64,000 bases of DNA, from positions 3,675,302 to 3,739,301 of the forward strand of contig NC_081138.1 of the NCBI RefSeq assembly GCF_958295425.1. The letters run 5' to 3'. A program made the translations under genes and the position numbers. Shown here piece after piece: positions 14,001-29,000 of the stretch. The first letter of the stretch is position 1. Every line of letters begins with the position of its first letter. The notes under the pieces are model-generated. The model was not told the origin of the DNA. It ran no database searches and saw only the letters and a list, made by a program, of their open reading frames with translations. The DNA is from Solea solea (Eukaryota > Chordata > Actinopteri > Pleuronectiformes > Soleidae).

Positions 14001-17000
14001 CTAAATCCAATACAACATCTTCATTCATCCTGTTAAAGCTACTGTCAGTACAATTCTTGCATTAAAATGACATCATTCTCTCAGTTAGGACAGTAAATCC
14101 AGAAGAAACCTTCCGAGTATGCCCTCATACTTTATCCCATCAGGAGCCAGAGCTCCACAAAGAGACAGTGGAGCCTGGCACCAGGATAAAGAGGTGTTTA
14201 AAAATGGTCATTTCCTAAACAGAAAATGAATCCAGCTTCAGAAAGGCAAGAAACTATAGTTTCAAAGCTGTAGCTTTATGTAGGAAAACATAAAGAAACA
14301 GCTGCTTGTGACTCCCATGTCGTGCTTAATAGATCAATCTAAGGGCACCTGTCGTTGGCGTTGTTTGCCAAAGTGACAATTCACTTCTGAAACTTTCAGT
14401 TACGGTTTCAGAAGTGTGGTTTTCAGTCACACTCCAATCTTAGTGGGTTAGAGTTACTGCCATGAATCACTTCCTGTGTGCAGAGCTGTAATGTTGCCAG
14501 GCAACACAAGATCCAAACCCTGCTACACCGATGAACACTGAGAGTTCAAGTGGAGTTGATGGGCTTAATCAACATTGTGTGAACTCATTAAACAATGGTT
14601 TGAAAGTAATAGATATGTGATATTTAAAAGCTATAATACACTAAATACACATTAACTTGGAGAACAAGAACATACATGTAGCAAAGCACTTAAAATTGCT
14701 GTGTATGTGAATTACTTTCAGTCAAAATTAGCCAGAGAAACAGCAGTTTCATGTAGAAAAACAAAGAAACAGCTGCTTGTGACTCCCATTCTTCCTCTCG
14801 AAAGATATCTTCATTCTTTTCTTTGTTACGTGCCCACCAGTTACACTTGGTCCAAGCCTTGGATGCTAATTCGACATTTTTTAGACTCAGTCGTGGGGGC
14901 GGGACCTCATTCCCAGAATGTAAACAGTGTCCGCCATCTTTGCTAACAGTTACACTAACAGGACCAAGTGTCACTGGTGGGCACGTAACAAAGAATGATG
15001 CAGATAATTCAACTACACACATTCAAATCCACTCAGAAACCAAGATTCAAACTAGTGACCTTCTTGCTGTGAGGCAACGATGCTAGCCACCTCTCCGCCA
15101 TGTAACACACCTGGAAACACAGTCAAACAGCCTTTTTTCCCTCTCTAAAGCCGCCACAGTGGATCACCTGGTGTCCACTTATAGAGCATTAAGAGAAATC
15201 ACTCATATTTTAAGGCCTTTGCTTCCATTTAAGATGATTTCTCTCTGCTCTCTCTGCGGCCTTATTGGTGAAGTCATGGTCCGTGTCAGACATAAAACAG
15301 AGCCAAAGAGTTGCTATGGAAACAGTTCTTATAATTTCATTACCCCCCCCCCCCCTTCCGATCGAAGCATGATACTGAATGAGATGTGGAAACCCAAGAT
15401 TTCCTCTCAGCAAACAAGGAGATGCTGGCAGTACAACTGTTTGTGCTATTTGATTGTGTTTGTTCCAGATCATGTGTTTTCTTTTGAGATCTTTTGTTTA
15501 CAACATGACCTCCGGGTGCCTTTTTTTTGTTTTATGTCTACTTAGTTGGACTAAAAGAAATGTCCTTGCAGGCCAATGTTTTATGTATGAGCTGCTGATC
15601 GAATGACTGTGCCCGAAGGAGCTATATTTGTCCCAGCACAGCATCTATTGGTCACTGTTGCCTCATATAATTAATTATATGGCAGCAGATAATTGCAATT
15701 GTGCATGACTGACAATGATTGCATACAGTGAATGTTAACCTCCTGAATCCGAATTTTAAATGTATTCTGTTGTTTTTTTTATGAAGATAATGCAGTATTG
15801 TTTGTGCTCTGCATGTGACCTCTTGTGTATGAGTCTGTGGTATTTTTATCCCACTCAAGGTTTCCGGGGATTGTCAGACAAGAACGCCCCGCAGGGAAAA
15901 ACCATATCCTCCTGATAAGAGTTGAAATTAAACGACAAAACATCAACACATCGCACAAAAAAGCCCAATTTTATACGCACAAGTCTGAGAAAGACAGGCG
16001 TACAGATTAGATTGTCATCTGCTGTTAGTTCATTCTCATGAAGGTTACTGCTTAGAAAGGCGTATCTTCAAACGTAAGGTCAAAAACCAAGGTCACAGTT
16101 ACCTCATATGCTTATGAAAGTAAAACCTTTCAATAAATTCACATCTTTTCAAGTTGTCTGCCCATATTTGTAGGTCAGCACCCAAGGTCAGCACCCAAGT
16201 GGGAATTCCTCCAAATTTGAGATACTAAGACGAACAGGTCAGGATTCTGTGTCAGAACTGATGCACGTTTTTGGAACGGTTCCCTTTGCTCAAGGCACGC
16301 CGAGCTGGCCCGGCAGGAAACATGCTAAAAAGATAGAGAGGGTGTCTTGTCATAGAGCGCCCCGGGTTCTAGCTCAGGATGTTGTGGTTTCATTTTAGTG
16401 TGACGCACAGCACATCTGCAAGATGTCTCACTGTATCGTGCATGTGTTTTATATGCAATGTTATATTTCAGTTTAATTTCTTTTATTAAAGTTATATTTC
16501 TTTAATAAATGTGAGTATCTGCCATGTTTGACTAAATCAATTTTTTGCCAAGAGGGAAGAGAGAGATGTCACTTCCCTCTTGGTTGTCAAAATCCCAGCT
16601 TGTGGTGTGCACTTGTTGATGGCCCAGAAAAGTTAAATAAGTTAAATAGTTAAATAAAAAAGGTCTGTCTTAACTGAGAGGCAGCCTTGGGCAACATCTA
16701 CACAAGAGCTCAAAGAAACCCACATGTTTTTGTAGTACTGCTGCTTTTTTAGATATAAATGGAAGCTCTTGTTTCTTGTCTGTTAGTCTTTGGGCTCTGT
16801 TTTACAAATACGACACAGGTGGATTTTCAATACACTTAATAACCCTGCATGTTTACCTCCACCTCCTAACCTGTCATGTCTGTCTGTCCTTAAACGTAGG
16901 CCTTGCAGTGTTGACTGCGTTCAGGATAAACCTGCACTCAGGTACGGGCAGATCCGAGGCTCTTTGTGTGCTGCTGTCTGTCCGCGTTCACGTCATCCTA

Positions 17001-20000
17001 TCGTACTCGTCTGCCGTCTGGGCTGAAGTCACGTTAGTAGTGTGGCCCGTATTTTTGCCTGTTCATTTGCTGATGTCTGTGTGTCTGTCTCCTCTCTCAG
17101 CCTCTGGCTACAGCAGAGCCTGCAGGCTCCTTGGTAGTTGTGTTGTGTCGTGTCCTGCACTGATGCATGCACTCATGCAGTGTAGCATGTGCACATGGGT
17201 AAAGTTTCATTTAGATGCAACTTATCCATAAGCAGTTGGCACTGCAGTTGACATTCATATTTTAATATTAGAGAAGTGTATCCACATCCTCATGCACATG
17301 CACAGCTGGTGTAAATTGGTGGGTGAAGTATTCCTATCTTTATCTGCAATTTTGACGAGTCACTTTATCAGTCAAAAGTTAAACATTTTGATCTGAAACC
17401 TGGGAAATAAAATGTAAAATACAAATCCCTCAACTTTGAATCTAACTCGGGTAAATGACGTCCCACCACCGCTGGTGTACATGTGCTTTTTAAGTGTGTG
17501 GCATGTTTACACTGTGTCCATTCTGAAGAACATGCATTATGTATTATGCTTGTGCGTGGGTAAATGGATGTGTGTGTAGCTGACAGACATGCCCGACCCC
17601 GGATGTCACTTCAGATCAAGAAATCCTTGTTTCTACTACTTGTTTGGGTGGCAGAGTACTGTCGGTGTATTCTAAGGACCAGTCATCCATCGTCGGGGTA
17701 CGACATGGGCGGGCCGTCAGTCCATCGCAGAGCCATGTCCGGTTTTTCGGACATGTGAGAGGAAACCCAGAAAACCCGCACAACGGGACAGGAACCATTT
17801 TTAACAGTATTTTGGACGGTACACATCCCCTGGGTGTCCTCTGTCCGCTCCGGTCCCACCAGCTTGGCCTTTATGGCTCTGTCTTTGCCTCAACCAAAGT
17901 GGTACCATCCCACTTGTATCCTCCGTGGTACAGACGGTTATGGAGAAGGCCCCCTTAGACTGTGCCCCCTCAGACTAGAAGATCCACTGAGCCCCAGGTC
18001 ATTTTGAGTGTGATGCTCCTGGGCTAAGATTTTATTACATTATTGCCCAACCCTATTGCAGAGGCCGTCACAGACACTCAGCAGTAAAGAGAATGGGAAC
18101 CTCTTCAGGGTGCAGTGATTTAGGTTTTGGATCGATGCAGCTCAGCTCGAGTGGGTTTTTTGTATCAAGAGAAATTGCACAGCTTCTCCTGTGTCTTTTC
18201 TCCATGTGATCCACACACACACCTCTGGGAATCCATATATTGACGTTGAGGGGCTGCCTGTCCTGATATACAGTAGGGCCTGTGCTGTAATGTTCCTTCT
18301 CTGGGGGAAGGGCTTTTAATTATTCCTCACTGGCCTTCAGCGATCAGGCGTGTAGAAGTGAAGTGGATGTGTTCTCTTGTGACGTGAGGATTATGGGAAT
18401 ATCTTCTGTTATCTTCTGACAGGTTCCTTAGTCTTTTTCAACTGCATAGTGAATGGAATTTAGGCTATTTTTTGTAGATTTTGACCAATTGACAACCATC
18501 AGTCAAGCTTCAAGATTCATGATTTGACCATATTGACAATTTGCAACCAGACGTGCACAGACATCCGCTGCAACCTTTTGGACTATTGGACAATACCAGC
18601 TGTCAGTCACACTGGTGGGAGTGTTATTTACAAAACGGACATCGTGTGCTATTGAAGAGGCCCTGAATCTTGCGATTGAGACAATTACACTATGATGTTG
18701 CTCCAGTTTATATTAATCCACAACTAGCAGTAAAGTAAACCAAACCAATGTTGTTTTTTGACACTATGTGGGTTATTTTACCATGATATGTCAGGCTGGC
18801 TAGCTGTTTCCAGTCTTTATGCTAACCTAGGCCAAATGCTAGCCGTAGCTTCATGTGGACAGTAGTACTCTGCAGGACGAGGCCCATTTTTTTTTATTAT
18901 AGTCTATGGTTTTTAAAGCACCTGAGTTGCTTTATGAGAACTTTAGGATGCAGTCTTTTTGGATGGAGCTTTGTCCATAGTGAAAATCCTCATACAGCCT
19001 CTGTCATTTCTGCTAATTCTTTTTTTCCTTGCAATTCCCCCAACTTTACAGAAAAACAAGAAAGAAATGTAAACAGTGAACTGACCTGAGGTGAACTGGG
19101 TGTTTTACTGTCTAGTGAGTCTGATCTTCATTCAGGACACTAGTAAGGATTTTTTTGAGTATATTAAAACATGTAACATGGCCCTGTATCTCACTGTAAG
19201 ATCAGCAAAGAAAAAAGCCCTCATTGGACTTTGACATTACTTTGGATTTCTGTCAGACAGCAGTGCTAAGCAGCAGCTGACCATTTAGTCCATTAGTTGG
19301 TTTAAAACTGTCACTTTGAGCCCAGTAGAGGATAATGGCATGTGAAACTAGGCTGCTTTGACATGAAAAATGGTGTGTGAGCTTTACTTTCAAGTGAGTT
19401 GTGACTGAATTAATTTGTGTTTTCCCAGATTTAACTGTAATTAATGGACGTACAGTAGATATACAGTGAAGGATTTGTGCCAGTGGCTGCTTATTTTTGT
19501 ACATCTGTGACCTCTGTCTTTGTTCATTTGTTTCACTGTGGAAGTATCACTCACTACTGGGCCCTTTGCTTCTGTTTGCTCAAGCCAGGCTCTGGTTCGT
19601 GGCTGTGCACAGTTGGAGAGAGGCCAAAACAAGAGAGACAGAGAAGGAAAGAGGGAAAAAAAAAAAAAAAAGCTGCCACTGCTCAGCTGCACAGTCACAG
19701 ATGCTTCCCACGAGCCCGATGGAAAACTCACACTGCCGTTTGTCCCTCGTCCTTCAGGGATTCGTATGATCTCACAGACATGCTATATTAACATACCTCT
19801 CTAGTGAGCCCACTTAGAAACACCACAGACCTTCTCTCATTGGCTCACGCTGCTGTCTGTCAGATAACCGTCTAATCAGGGCAGTGCGCCTGGTCTGCAG
19901 CAGAAGAAGGCTGGAGATCTTTGTCTCCTTTGTTCGCTAAGGCTGTGCTCCATCCTGGGGGAGGTTGGACTTCTGATACAGCAGCTACTCCATCCACTGG

Positions 20001-23000
20001 TCCCAGTCCCTCCCCCCTCTCGCTTGTGTCTCCATGCACGTTCCAGCCTCCCCCCACACAGGAAGTGGGGCTTTCCCACTGTTCAGTAATAACAGGGGGG
20101 GAGCACGCGGCCAGCATAGCTGTGCTACATGAGCACATTCTCTCTGCCAGAGTCTGCCATGCAGGGAGAGAGAGAGACTGCAGGAATGTTGTGTGTCAGT
20201 GTGTTACGGAGGACAAGTGTGTGTACGATTGCCATTGCCCATGTGTTTCCTTCTCAGCTCTTATCTATTATGTCACTTATGTCTCTGCACCTGATATTCA
20301 AACAAACATCGTGCTATTGTTCGTTGACTCAGTTGCATGCTCAATACAACATTTTGAAATGTGGTCAAAATCGGCACTGCACACACTTGTGTACATTTGC
20401 ACATGCATGACAGGTGTATTTCTTTTTCAGATGAAAACAATGGAAATGGTGTCAGTTCTTCGTCTGAGAGAGGGACACTGCCGGGAAATACAGAAGTAAG
20501 TAATGCCCCATTCCCACTGGTCCTGAAACCTGTCTGATCCAGGGTTTAATTGGGTTTTTCCCAACAGTTTCCCAACACTACTTTCTTTGTGTGCTTTGTT
20601 TTGCCATCAGCATAGTCGTTAGCATTAATGTTTGTAGCTTTTAATTTAGAGTGTCCACTTTACCTAATCCCCATTATTGCATGGTTTTGGACCGTGGGAG
20701 GAAGCCAGAGAACCCAGAGAAAGACCTTTGTTCCAACCGGGGCTCGAACCCGGGTCTTCTTGCTGCAAATGCAAGAGTGCTAACCACTACATCAACCGCG
20801 TTGCCCGCCTGTTGCTATCCTTACTTTTTAAATCGTGGGACAGCACTCAATAATTAATTTCATGAATCAGATCATTTGAATCAGTGGGTCCCAAAAACAG
20901 GGTAGCGACCCACTGATGGGTCATGGTAGATGTTTTTTGGGTCCCCAAACGAGTTTGCTGAATTGTCCAAAACCTTTTGGTTCAGACTGACTAACACATT
21001 TAGCATTTAGCCTAGGTTAGCATAAAGACTGGAAACAGCTAGTTTGACCTTATATCGTGGTAAAAAAAACACATAATGTCAAAAAAACAAACAAATTGGT
21101 TTAGTAACTTGACTGCTAGTTGTGGATGAATATAAACTGGAACAACATCATACTTACCTCAAATAAGATGATAAGCCTTGAATTAGACCTGGAACACGGC
21201 TGCTAGCTGTATTTTAGCCACTTTACAAAAGGCTCACCTCACAAAGGCAGTTTTTTCTGACTAAAACCTGATGTATGTGGGACACAGTGGCTGCTGATCT
21301 ACTGCTGCCTTGTTTGGTATCTTTGTGTAACTTTGGTAAATCAAAATGTTGGATTTCAAACACTGAATTTACAAAATAACACATTTGCGCTTACTGATAG
21401 AGGCAGCAGTGGATCGTCTGTCTTTCTTCCATGATGTGAAATAGCTGGTTTTGAGGTTTAAAAGCAACACAAACTGTCAGGAGAAGCTGTCACACAACAT
21501 GATAAAGTGGACAAAGCATTATTAAAATATTGTTGACTGAATCAGGCGTATATTTTATCACATGAGCTGTTAGGTTGCCAAAATCTCGGTGCCATGTTCT
21601 CATTACCATACTTCAAAAAACCTGAACTGTCACTTCAATGCCCATAGATGCTGAACTATTCCTTTACTGCATTGTCAAGTTGACCATTGACAATCTGTTA
21701 CTTTCGAAAATGGACCGTCTGAGTTTCAGTAATAGTTTATGTGCCTTTTCAACTTTATCAGAGCTTGATATCTTTGCTTTTTAGCCAAAAGAGTGCCTCT
21801 AATTTGTGTGAATTTTGTGGACTTACTCACTCATCTGTCGTTGACTCACCGCTCTTGATGCTGAGTCACAAGACCTCTGAGTATCAAAGAGCTCCTCTCA
21901 TTCCTCAAACAGCAACACTCACACAGGAGCCTGTTAGTCTGCTGATTTTCCAGCGATACAGCGAGACCATCAGGCAGATGCTTTATTCATCACAACTCAT
22001 TACACTGAATAAATTAAGTTTCTATTGTTTGACTTATGTGTTTGGTGCAGGAATCGAACACTTTCTTTCCAGAACTAATCAGCCTGATGAAAACATAATG
22101 CGATTAAGTAACCTAATGAGCACTTTGGGGGTTTGGTAGATAAGCCGGGTATAAACAAAGACATCATCTCTCAATCTAGCAGAAAAAGTAGACTTTAAAA
22201 GTCACATTTAAGGGGAGTTTAGGATGGTTTATCGACAGAAATCCAATATACTACCCATACAAGTTCATAATGGCTTTAAAATTAAATACGGTTGTGTTTT
22301 TGAAGCCTTAGAATAAACTCTTAATATGTACTTTAGTCAAGGGCCTTGCTTCTTGGGCCTCCATCTTGTGGTACCATATTTCTACAGCACATATACCAGT
22401 TTTAAATCATGTGTATCTATGGGACCCTCACAAGCTGATGGGAGGAGGTGGAGCTGGAGGAGTGACCAGGATGGACAGAATCAGAAATGAGCATATACGG
22501 GGGGACAGCTCGGGTAGAATGGTTTGTAACGGGACTAGATAATTTCCTTCAACAAGGGCGACTGGTAACGGAATCATGCAGAAACACCACCGAAATCCGA
22601 TTTTCTCCTTAGACCATAACCTATATCCCCATAAAGTCCTTTAGTTTTTGAGTTGTGCTCCTTACAGTCAGACCAAAAACATAACCAAATATCTTGGACA
22701 CTGTCTAATACTGGACATCTTGCCTGTCAAAGTCTGAGTCCATTAAGTGAAGTTTCAAGTTTCATGTCTCTGTAAAAAAAAAACAACTAAAAATGTAATT
22801 GTATGCCTGCTGTTGGTCCTTTAGACAGACAAGCTGCAATCGCACAAAGACACCGTCTTCTTCAGGGACGGCAGTCGAAGGATAGACTTTGTGTTGTCGT
22901 ACGTGGACGACAAAGATGGAGAAAAGAAACAAGTAAGTGTACCGGAATAGAGAATGGCACATTTCTTGACGACGCAGCAATTTTTTTACAGTGTGACCCG

Positions 23001-26000
23001 GGGCGACATTACGAGAACAGGAATGTGAGGGCAATACAAAGAGGAAGTGAGAGTTTTTCATGAAAGTCTGAGAAAATGAAGCAGAGATATTTTTTAAAAT
23101 GGTTGGTATTAGGGAGATCAGGTGTTAACGGTTACTGTAGTTACATCAAAGCAGCATCAACATACTTTATAATAATAATAAACTGTTTTCATACAGGTTG
23201 TTGCTGAAGGTAACTGAAAATGTGGACTAAGCTCACGTTTCTGTCCTGTTTCAGTTGAAATCATCATTATATGCTTTTGTTATCGACTTTTCTGTTTCCA
23301 TAATATTTTATGTGGTCAAAAATGGATTTGACACATAGACTGTGTATAAGAAATGGACGTAATCCTCTGTGTACAAAGCAAACTCCCATTTTGAAGCCTC
23401 AAGATTTGACTGGTGCCGTGTTGAGGTTGGTTTTACTGGCAGAAGTTCACAGATGCCACTTAATCATCTATTTTCCTTTAAATGGGAACAAAATTGACAA
23501 CTTTACTATCGAAGAAGACCTGAAACTTAGCGATTGAGATCATTAACTCGTCAGGAAAAATATTAACTGATTGATTATAAATCAAGTGAGAGGTAGAGGC
23601 TCATTTTATTTTCCCATAGACTTCTGTTCTGTATAGTCGCCCCCTGGTGGGTAACTGCCACTTTCATCCTCCTTTTTAGTCCTCACTTTTCAAAGAGGAC
23701 AGCAACCATCCTTTTCTCGTACATGGTCCAACAAAATCCGACAGAATAAAGTAACACAGGCCTCGTGTGATGGGTTTTAGCCGCTGTGTCGCTCATGTCT
23801 GTGACGTTTGTGCTCCCCCCGCAGGAAAGAAGGAGGGAGTTCGAGGCCAACTTGGAGAAAGCGGGTCTGGAGCTGGAGACGGAGGACAAATCAGTAAGAG
23901 ATGCAGCCAAAGAGCGCCGCTGCCACCTAGTGGCTAATCAGCTGAGGCACATGTTTGTTCTGCAGAAAGGTCTTAAAGGGATGGTTCAGGATTAAACATG
24001 TTGAACCAAAGCTTCTTATTGTAAGAGAAAAAAATCCCTTAAGTCGTTCCATTTAAGCATACAAAGTGTTTTGTTCTCTTCTGTTTGCGTCAGAACTCCA
24101 AAGATCAGAAGACGTATTTCCTGAAGATCCACGCTCCGTGGGACGTACTGGTGACCTACGCCGACGTCTTAAAGATTAAAGTTCCCTTCAAGAAGAGCGA
24201 CATCCCCCACAGTCAGGACGCCCCGCTGCAGTGGCTCTCGCGTCCTTTCCGTCTGCCAGATGACATAATGCGACCCCAAACAGACTATTTCACGTATCCC
24301 TTCGACAAGCGCAAGACTGACTTCTTCTTCATGAGGGACAAAGATTCCTTCTTTCCACCGTCCACAAGGAACAGGATCGTTAGTACTCTGTGATGTTAAA
24401 AACACTTGCATGTACAGACATGAAGCACACAAACCCAAATCCCTTAATCTCGCTTGTTGAATCCCTTTCCTTGTTGGTAGGTGTTGTACATCCTGGCCCG
24501 CTGTACGTACCAAGCAGAAGGACGGAAAGACAGCGACAAGACGGGAATCAAGCGACTACTCAGCAACGGGACGTACACGGCAGCCTTCCCTCTTCATGAT
24601 GTAAGACATGCAGAGGAAATGGAGGTCGAATAATCGAAGGGTTTTAGATACTAACATTTAAACGCTCCCACTTCCTGAAACTTTATATTTAAACTTCATT
24701 GAAGACGGGGATTATCGCGTCCTGCTGCTGTTTTTATCTGTATTTCCTTGCGCATTAATATTCAACATGCAAGAACTCTTGAAACTTTACACGGAGGTAA
24801 AGTGTGGCTCTATAGCGCTCCCTAAGGTGAAAACAGTGGCAGAATTGAGTTCCACCGAATTTCCCGAAACTTGGTGGGAAGGAACAAAAAAGTCGACTGT
24901 AACCATGGCCTCAACTCAATAGGAAGTCGGCCATTTTGAATTTTATTATTTAACATTTTTTATTGAATTTCAACATTATGACACATTACAAATACAAACC
25001 CACCCATAAATCCCTCCCTCATATCCACACTTGGCCAGCCTATCCCTTTACACAGGGGTGTCAAACTCAAATGACCTGGGGGCCAATGAGCATCTAGTCT
25101 GGTCAAGCGGGGGCCGACTATTTATAGCCGGTGAGCAATATAAGATATTCATTATGATATTAGACAGAATTGCAAAGTAAAAGCACTTGTTTTGATATAA
25201 AATGATTCACAATAAAAACATATTTATGATGCACAAAAATGGAGAATTAAATTAAAAATTGAGCAAATAATGACGAGGATAATGGGACGGGTTATCCCAC
25301 TGAGACACGGGGTCTGTATAGTAATATCATGTTATTTCCTATTTTAGACTCAGACGTGTCCATGTCTGATGTAAACTGAAATACCTGTTTGATAATGAAG
25401 TTTGATCATTTTTTTCTCAGTTTGTATTCGAGGCATTTCAACAGCACAGGTCTTATCTTTGCGTTTTACTTGGTAACCACTAGAATTAAATTGGTATTAT
25501 GGTAATATTACATCCCTACTTCAAAAATAATTACAATACTACTAGATATGTAATTTTCTCATTTATGTAAACCTTCACTTTCCTGTGGGGAACAGTCATT
25601 TCATTGAATGTGTTTTCTAACTCCTTTGATTTTTCTTCTTCTCAGTGTCAGTACTGGGAAAAGGCACACAACGCTAAATGTGAGAGCGAGCGCTTCAGCT
25701 TGTACAACCACTGGGCCAGATTCCTCTGCTTCTACAAAGAGCAGCCTCTGAACCTCATCAGGTAACAAACGGAACAAAGTCTTTCAACGAAACGTTGGCT
25801 ACGTCAGCTTTACTCAAGTTGTGTTTTGGCTGCAGGAAATACTACGGAGAGAAGATCGGGATCTACTTCGCCTGGCTGGGCTTCTACACGGAGATGCTGT
25901 TCTTCGCCGCCGTCATGGGCGTCATCTGTTTCACATACGGCGTGCTCAGTTATGACGACAACATATCGAGGTTAGTGCCACCAGAGGGCATCAGAGAGCA

Positions 26001-29000
26001 CATAAAAAAACAGCCAGAGTTGAACCAAAGTGCTTTGCAAAATAAGACAAAATAAATCATTTCTAGACATAAAACAAGATGTTAAATGTCTCAGCTTAGA
26101 ATGACATGTTTCCAATACTAAGCGATGAAATATTGGTGCTTGTCTGTTTCTTTAGTTTACTAAGACTTAAATCTAGGTTTGTATTAATGTTAGTTGGGTT
26201 TATGGATTATTCTTTTACTTATGTTACTTATTAGTAATAACTTGGTCAACTAGTTTATTTATTTAAGTATACATTAATCTCTGATCGAGCGATAACTACA
26301 GTGGCTAATTTTATTAGTTGGAAGAAAGTAAGACATTAAAACTCAAGATCTTAAATTGAAAATTGGTAAAATAACTAATCTGGAACTAATCTTTTTTTCA
26401 TTATTGTTTTACTGCCAGTTTTCACCACACAGAACATGGAAAAGACAAAAAAAAGACAAATAAACTGAACAGTTTGTACATAGTTTGGGGATGGAAGAAG
26501 TAACAGAAACATCCAGTGTCACCTTTGACACTTTAAGAAGTCTATGAAATTATACAGACAACCAAATATCACAGTTCTGTGATTTAGAGCATCTGTGGCT
26601 ACAATTGCCAAGTATTTGCAGAAAAATCCCCCTGAATATGAAGCAGTAAGACCTCGTGAAACTGGAACCAGGAGACAAAAACCACAATAAGTCCACTGTG
26701 CTGCCCACATTTGTGTCCAAATAATGTTTTTTGGAAGAACATAGTGTCCCTATTTGTTGCCACAAATCAAATTCAGGTTTGGTTAGGAGCCGCGATGGAG
26801 GAAACTGTCTTTGGTGCCACATAAAAACACAAGTAAATGAATATAATTAAACACAGACAGAGGGAATTTAGACTAAAACTGGAAAGCTTGGAGTGCAGTT
26901 ACAGGAAGTTCAACTCCCATGTGACCTTTGTGGTTTTTTTTAGTCGTACAACCTCCAACCAACCTCTTTGTCGTTTCCTCTTCTTGACAGAAGAAGGAAT
27001 CACTTCCTGTGTGCAGCACAATGACGTCACCGTGGTAGAGATGACTATACTGTGAAAACGGGGAGTTGGAAATTCAATTGTAATGAAAGCTTTGAACAAG
27101 ATGAAAACTTGCTTCTCAGTGACTTTAAGTGGTTTAAATATATATTGTTATTTATTTGCCAAATAAACGGAATTCTCTGAGAAGTCAGAAATGAATCACA
27201 TGTAAGCACTACAACACATTTTTCTGTTCAGGATTGCAAATAAATAATTAGAATTGGACGTATTTTTTTTTGTAAATCAGTAAATATGGAAATTCATAAT
27301 ATGTAATCGCATTAAAAATATAATTTAAGTTAAATGAGCTTTACTCTAGAGACATAGAGACAAATTACACGGGAGCACAGGTTCCAGTGAAAGGCAAAAC
27401 AACAAGCAGCAAGGAGACTCTAGCGCTGTGCCTTTACCTCAGAGTTGTCTGTTGCAATCTGGCGATGAGTGACTGCAGGACCAGGACATATGATGAGTGA
27501 ATTGGGAGCAGGTGTGCTCCTCCCGCAGGTGAGCTGATTACATGCTGGAGGTAGAAGCAGAAGAGAAAGGAGGAGACGAGACGGGGCATGACATAGGGTT
27601 CAATTCAATTCCAAAAACGTGATTGATCCCCAAGGGGAAATTCAAGGTCCAGTAGCTTAGACATCATACACAACATAAACAGTATGATGAAAAAAGAAAT
27701 GAATGAATAAAATGAATAAACATATAGAAAAAAATACAAAAAAAAATCAAACAATTAAAGGAGTAATCGGTAAAATCAACTGACCAGGACAAAAAAAGAA
27801 GAAAAGACTTTAGTATTTTTCAAACCTAAAGAAACAGACCAGGCCCAATATCTTTATTTGTCTCCTAACATTATCTATAGATGTGACGTCTGACATCTTG
27901 TTCTTCACATATAAACATATTTTGATAAATACTCGTACATTTACATTTGAATTATATTCATTTCCTTTCTTTCTCTTTTCAGCAAAGAAATATGCGACGC
28001 TGCTATCGGAGGCAGCATCGTGATGTGTCCGCTCTGTGATAAAAAATGTCCTTTCTGGAAGCTCAACTCCACGTGTCTCTCGTCCTGGGTAAATCGGTGC
28101 ACTCCCTGTGTCATTTGGCAGCCATTTTGAAAGCCTGGGATCACGTCAATGTTGACGATACTTGAGCTGAACTGAGCGCGTGCGGTACTCTGACTTAAAA
28201 ACACATGTAGTGACCGTGAACTAGCACTTAATCGAACACAGTCAATAATTTGTGTCCCGCCGAGTCAGCAGTATGTAGACATTTTCGTGCCCAGCGTGCA
28301 TTTCTCCTCTTAACCTTTCCCATATTCTCTCTCGCAGCAATCCCATCTGTTTGATAACGAGGGAACGGTGTTCTTTGCCATATTTATGGGGATTTGGGGT
28401 AAGTGTCAATCTGTGCTGCTCTTAACATCCAATGTGCCCCAACCTTCCCCCCCCCCCCCCCCCCCCCGTCTTGTAAGACAGATTTTTCACAGTTCAAGCC
28501 TTTTCACACTGCAGCAGCAGCAGAATTTGCCCATAGCAACTTGCCAGCGCTATTATGTTGTTATGCACAAGCAGTTGGCCGTAGCTTGCCTCGCACAGTG
28601 TCGGCCAAGAGTGCCTGAAAAGCAGATAGCCAAGTATTAATGAGAGTCATAGCACACATGAAAAACATTTAGACACTCGGATGCAAAGACTCACAACAAA
28701 GTCTGTGTTATGTCAAAATAAGAGTTGACAACTGTTTGTTTCTTTTCTCCTCAAATCAACCCGGCAGTGACTCTGTTTCTGGAGTTCTGGAAGCGGCGTC
28801 AGGCCCGGCTGGAGTACGAGTGGGACTTGGTGGATTTCGAAGAGGCGCAGCAGCAGCTTCAGATCCGGCCCGAGTTCGAGATCAGATGCACGACCAAGAG
28901 ACTAAACAAGATCACTCAGGTGCTTTAGACGTGTTTTTCTTTTATTTCAAACAACAAATATGTGTTTCAAAAGTGATCATAATACTGAATCTTTCAGGAA

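Larger units (their letters stand above)
8034..20430 (+). other. ano5: ano5 intron 1 (12.4 kb)
   Basis: No coding exon is recognised. It holds a GT/G tract (8355-8387), hAT relics (about 8900-9010 and 10950-11300), a partial fold-back MITE with SINE-like tail (14800-15100), a poly-C (15342-15356), SINE-like DNA (about 17590-17790) and a diverged fish interspersed repeat (18470-18690). A 151-codon open frame (16776-17231) and a 192-codon one (19921-20499) show no known domain. Confidence 0.75.

Noticed and set aside
16776..17231. 151-codon open frame in ano5 intron 1
   Set aside because: Leu/Val/Cys-rich translation of TGT/GTC-rich DNA with no domain and no supporting splice sites.
19921..20499. 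192-codon open frame, the longest in the window
   Set aside because: It overlaps ano5 exon 2 in another frame, has no recognisable domain and reads through intronic sequence including the exon 2 acceptor.
20739..20770. tRNA gene on the minus strand
   Set aside because: The T-arm-like GGTTCGAGCC is present, but no acceptor stem or anticodon arm can be formed. It is a SINE-like repeat.
21741..22139. 132-codon open frame in ano5 intron 2
   Set aside because: Checked as a missing ano5 N-terminal exon. Nothing resembles the human segment and the phases do not fit.
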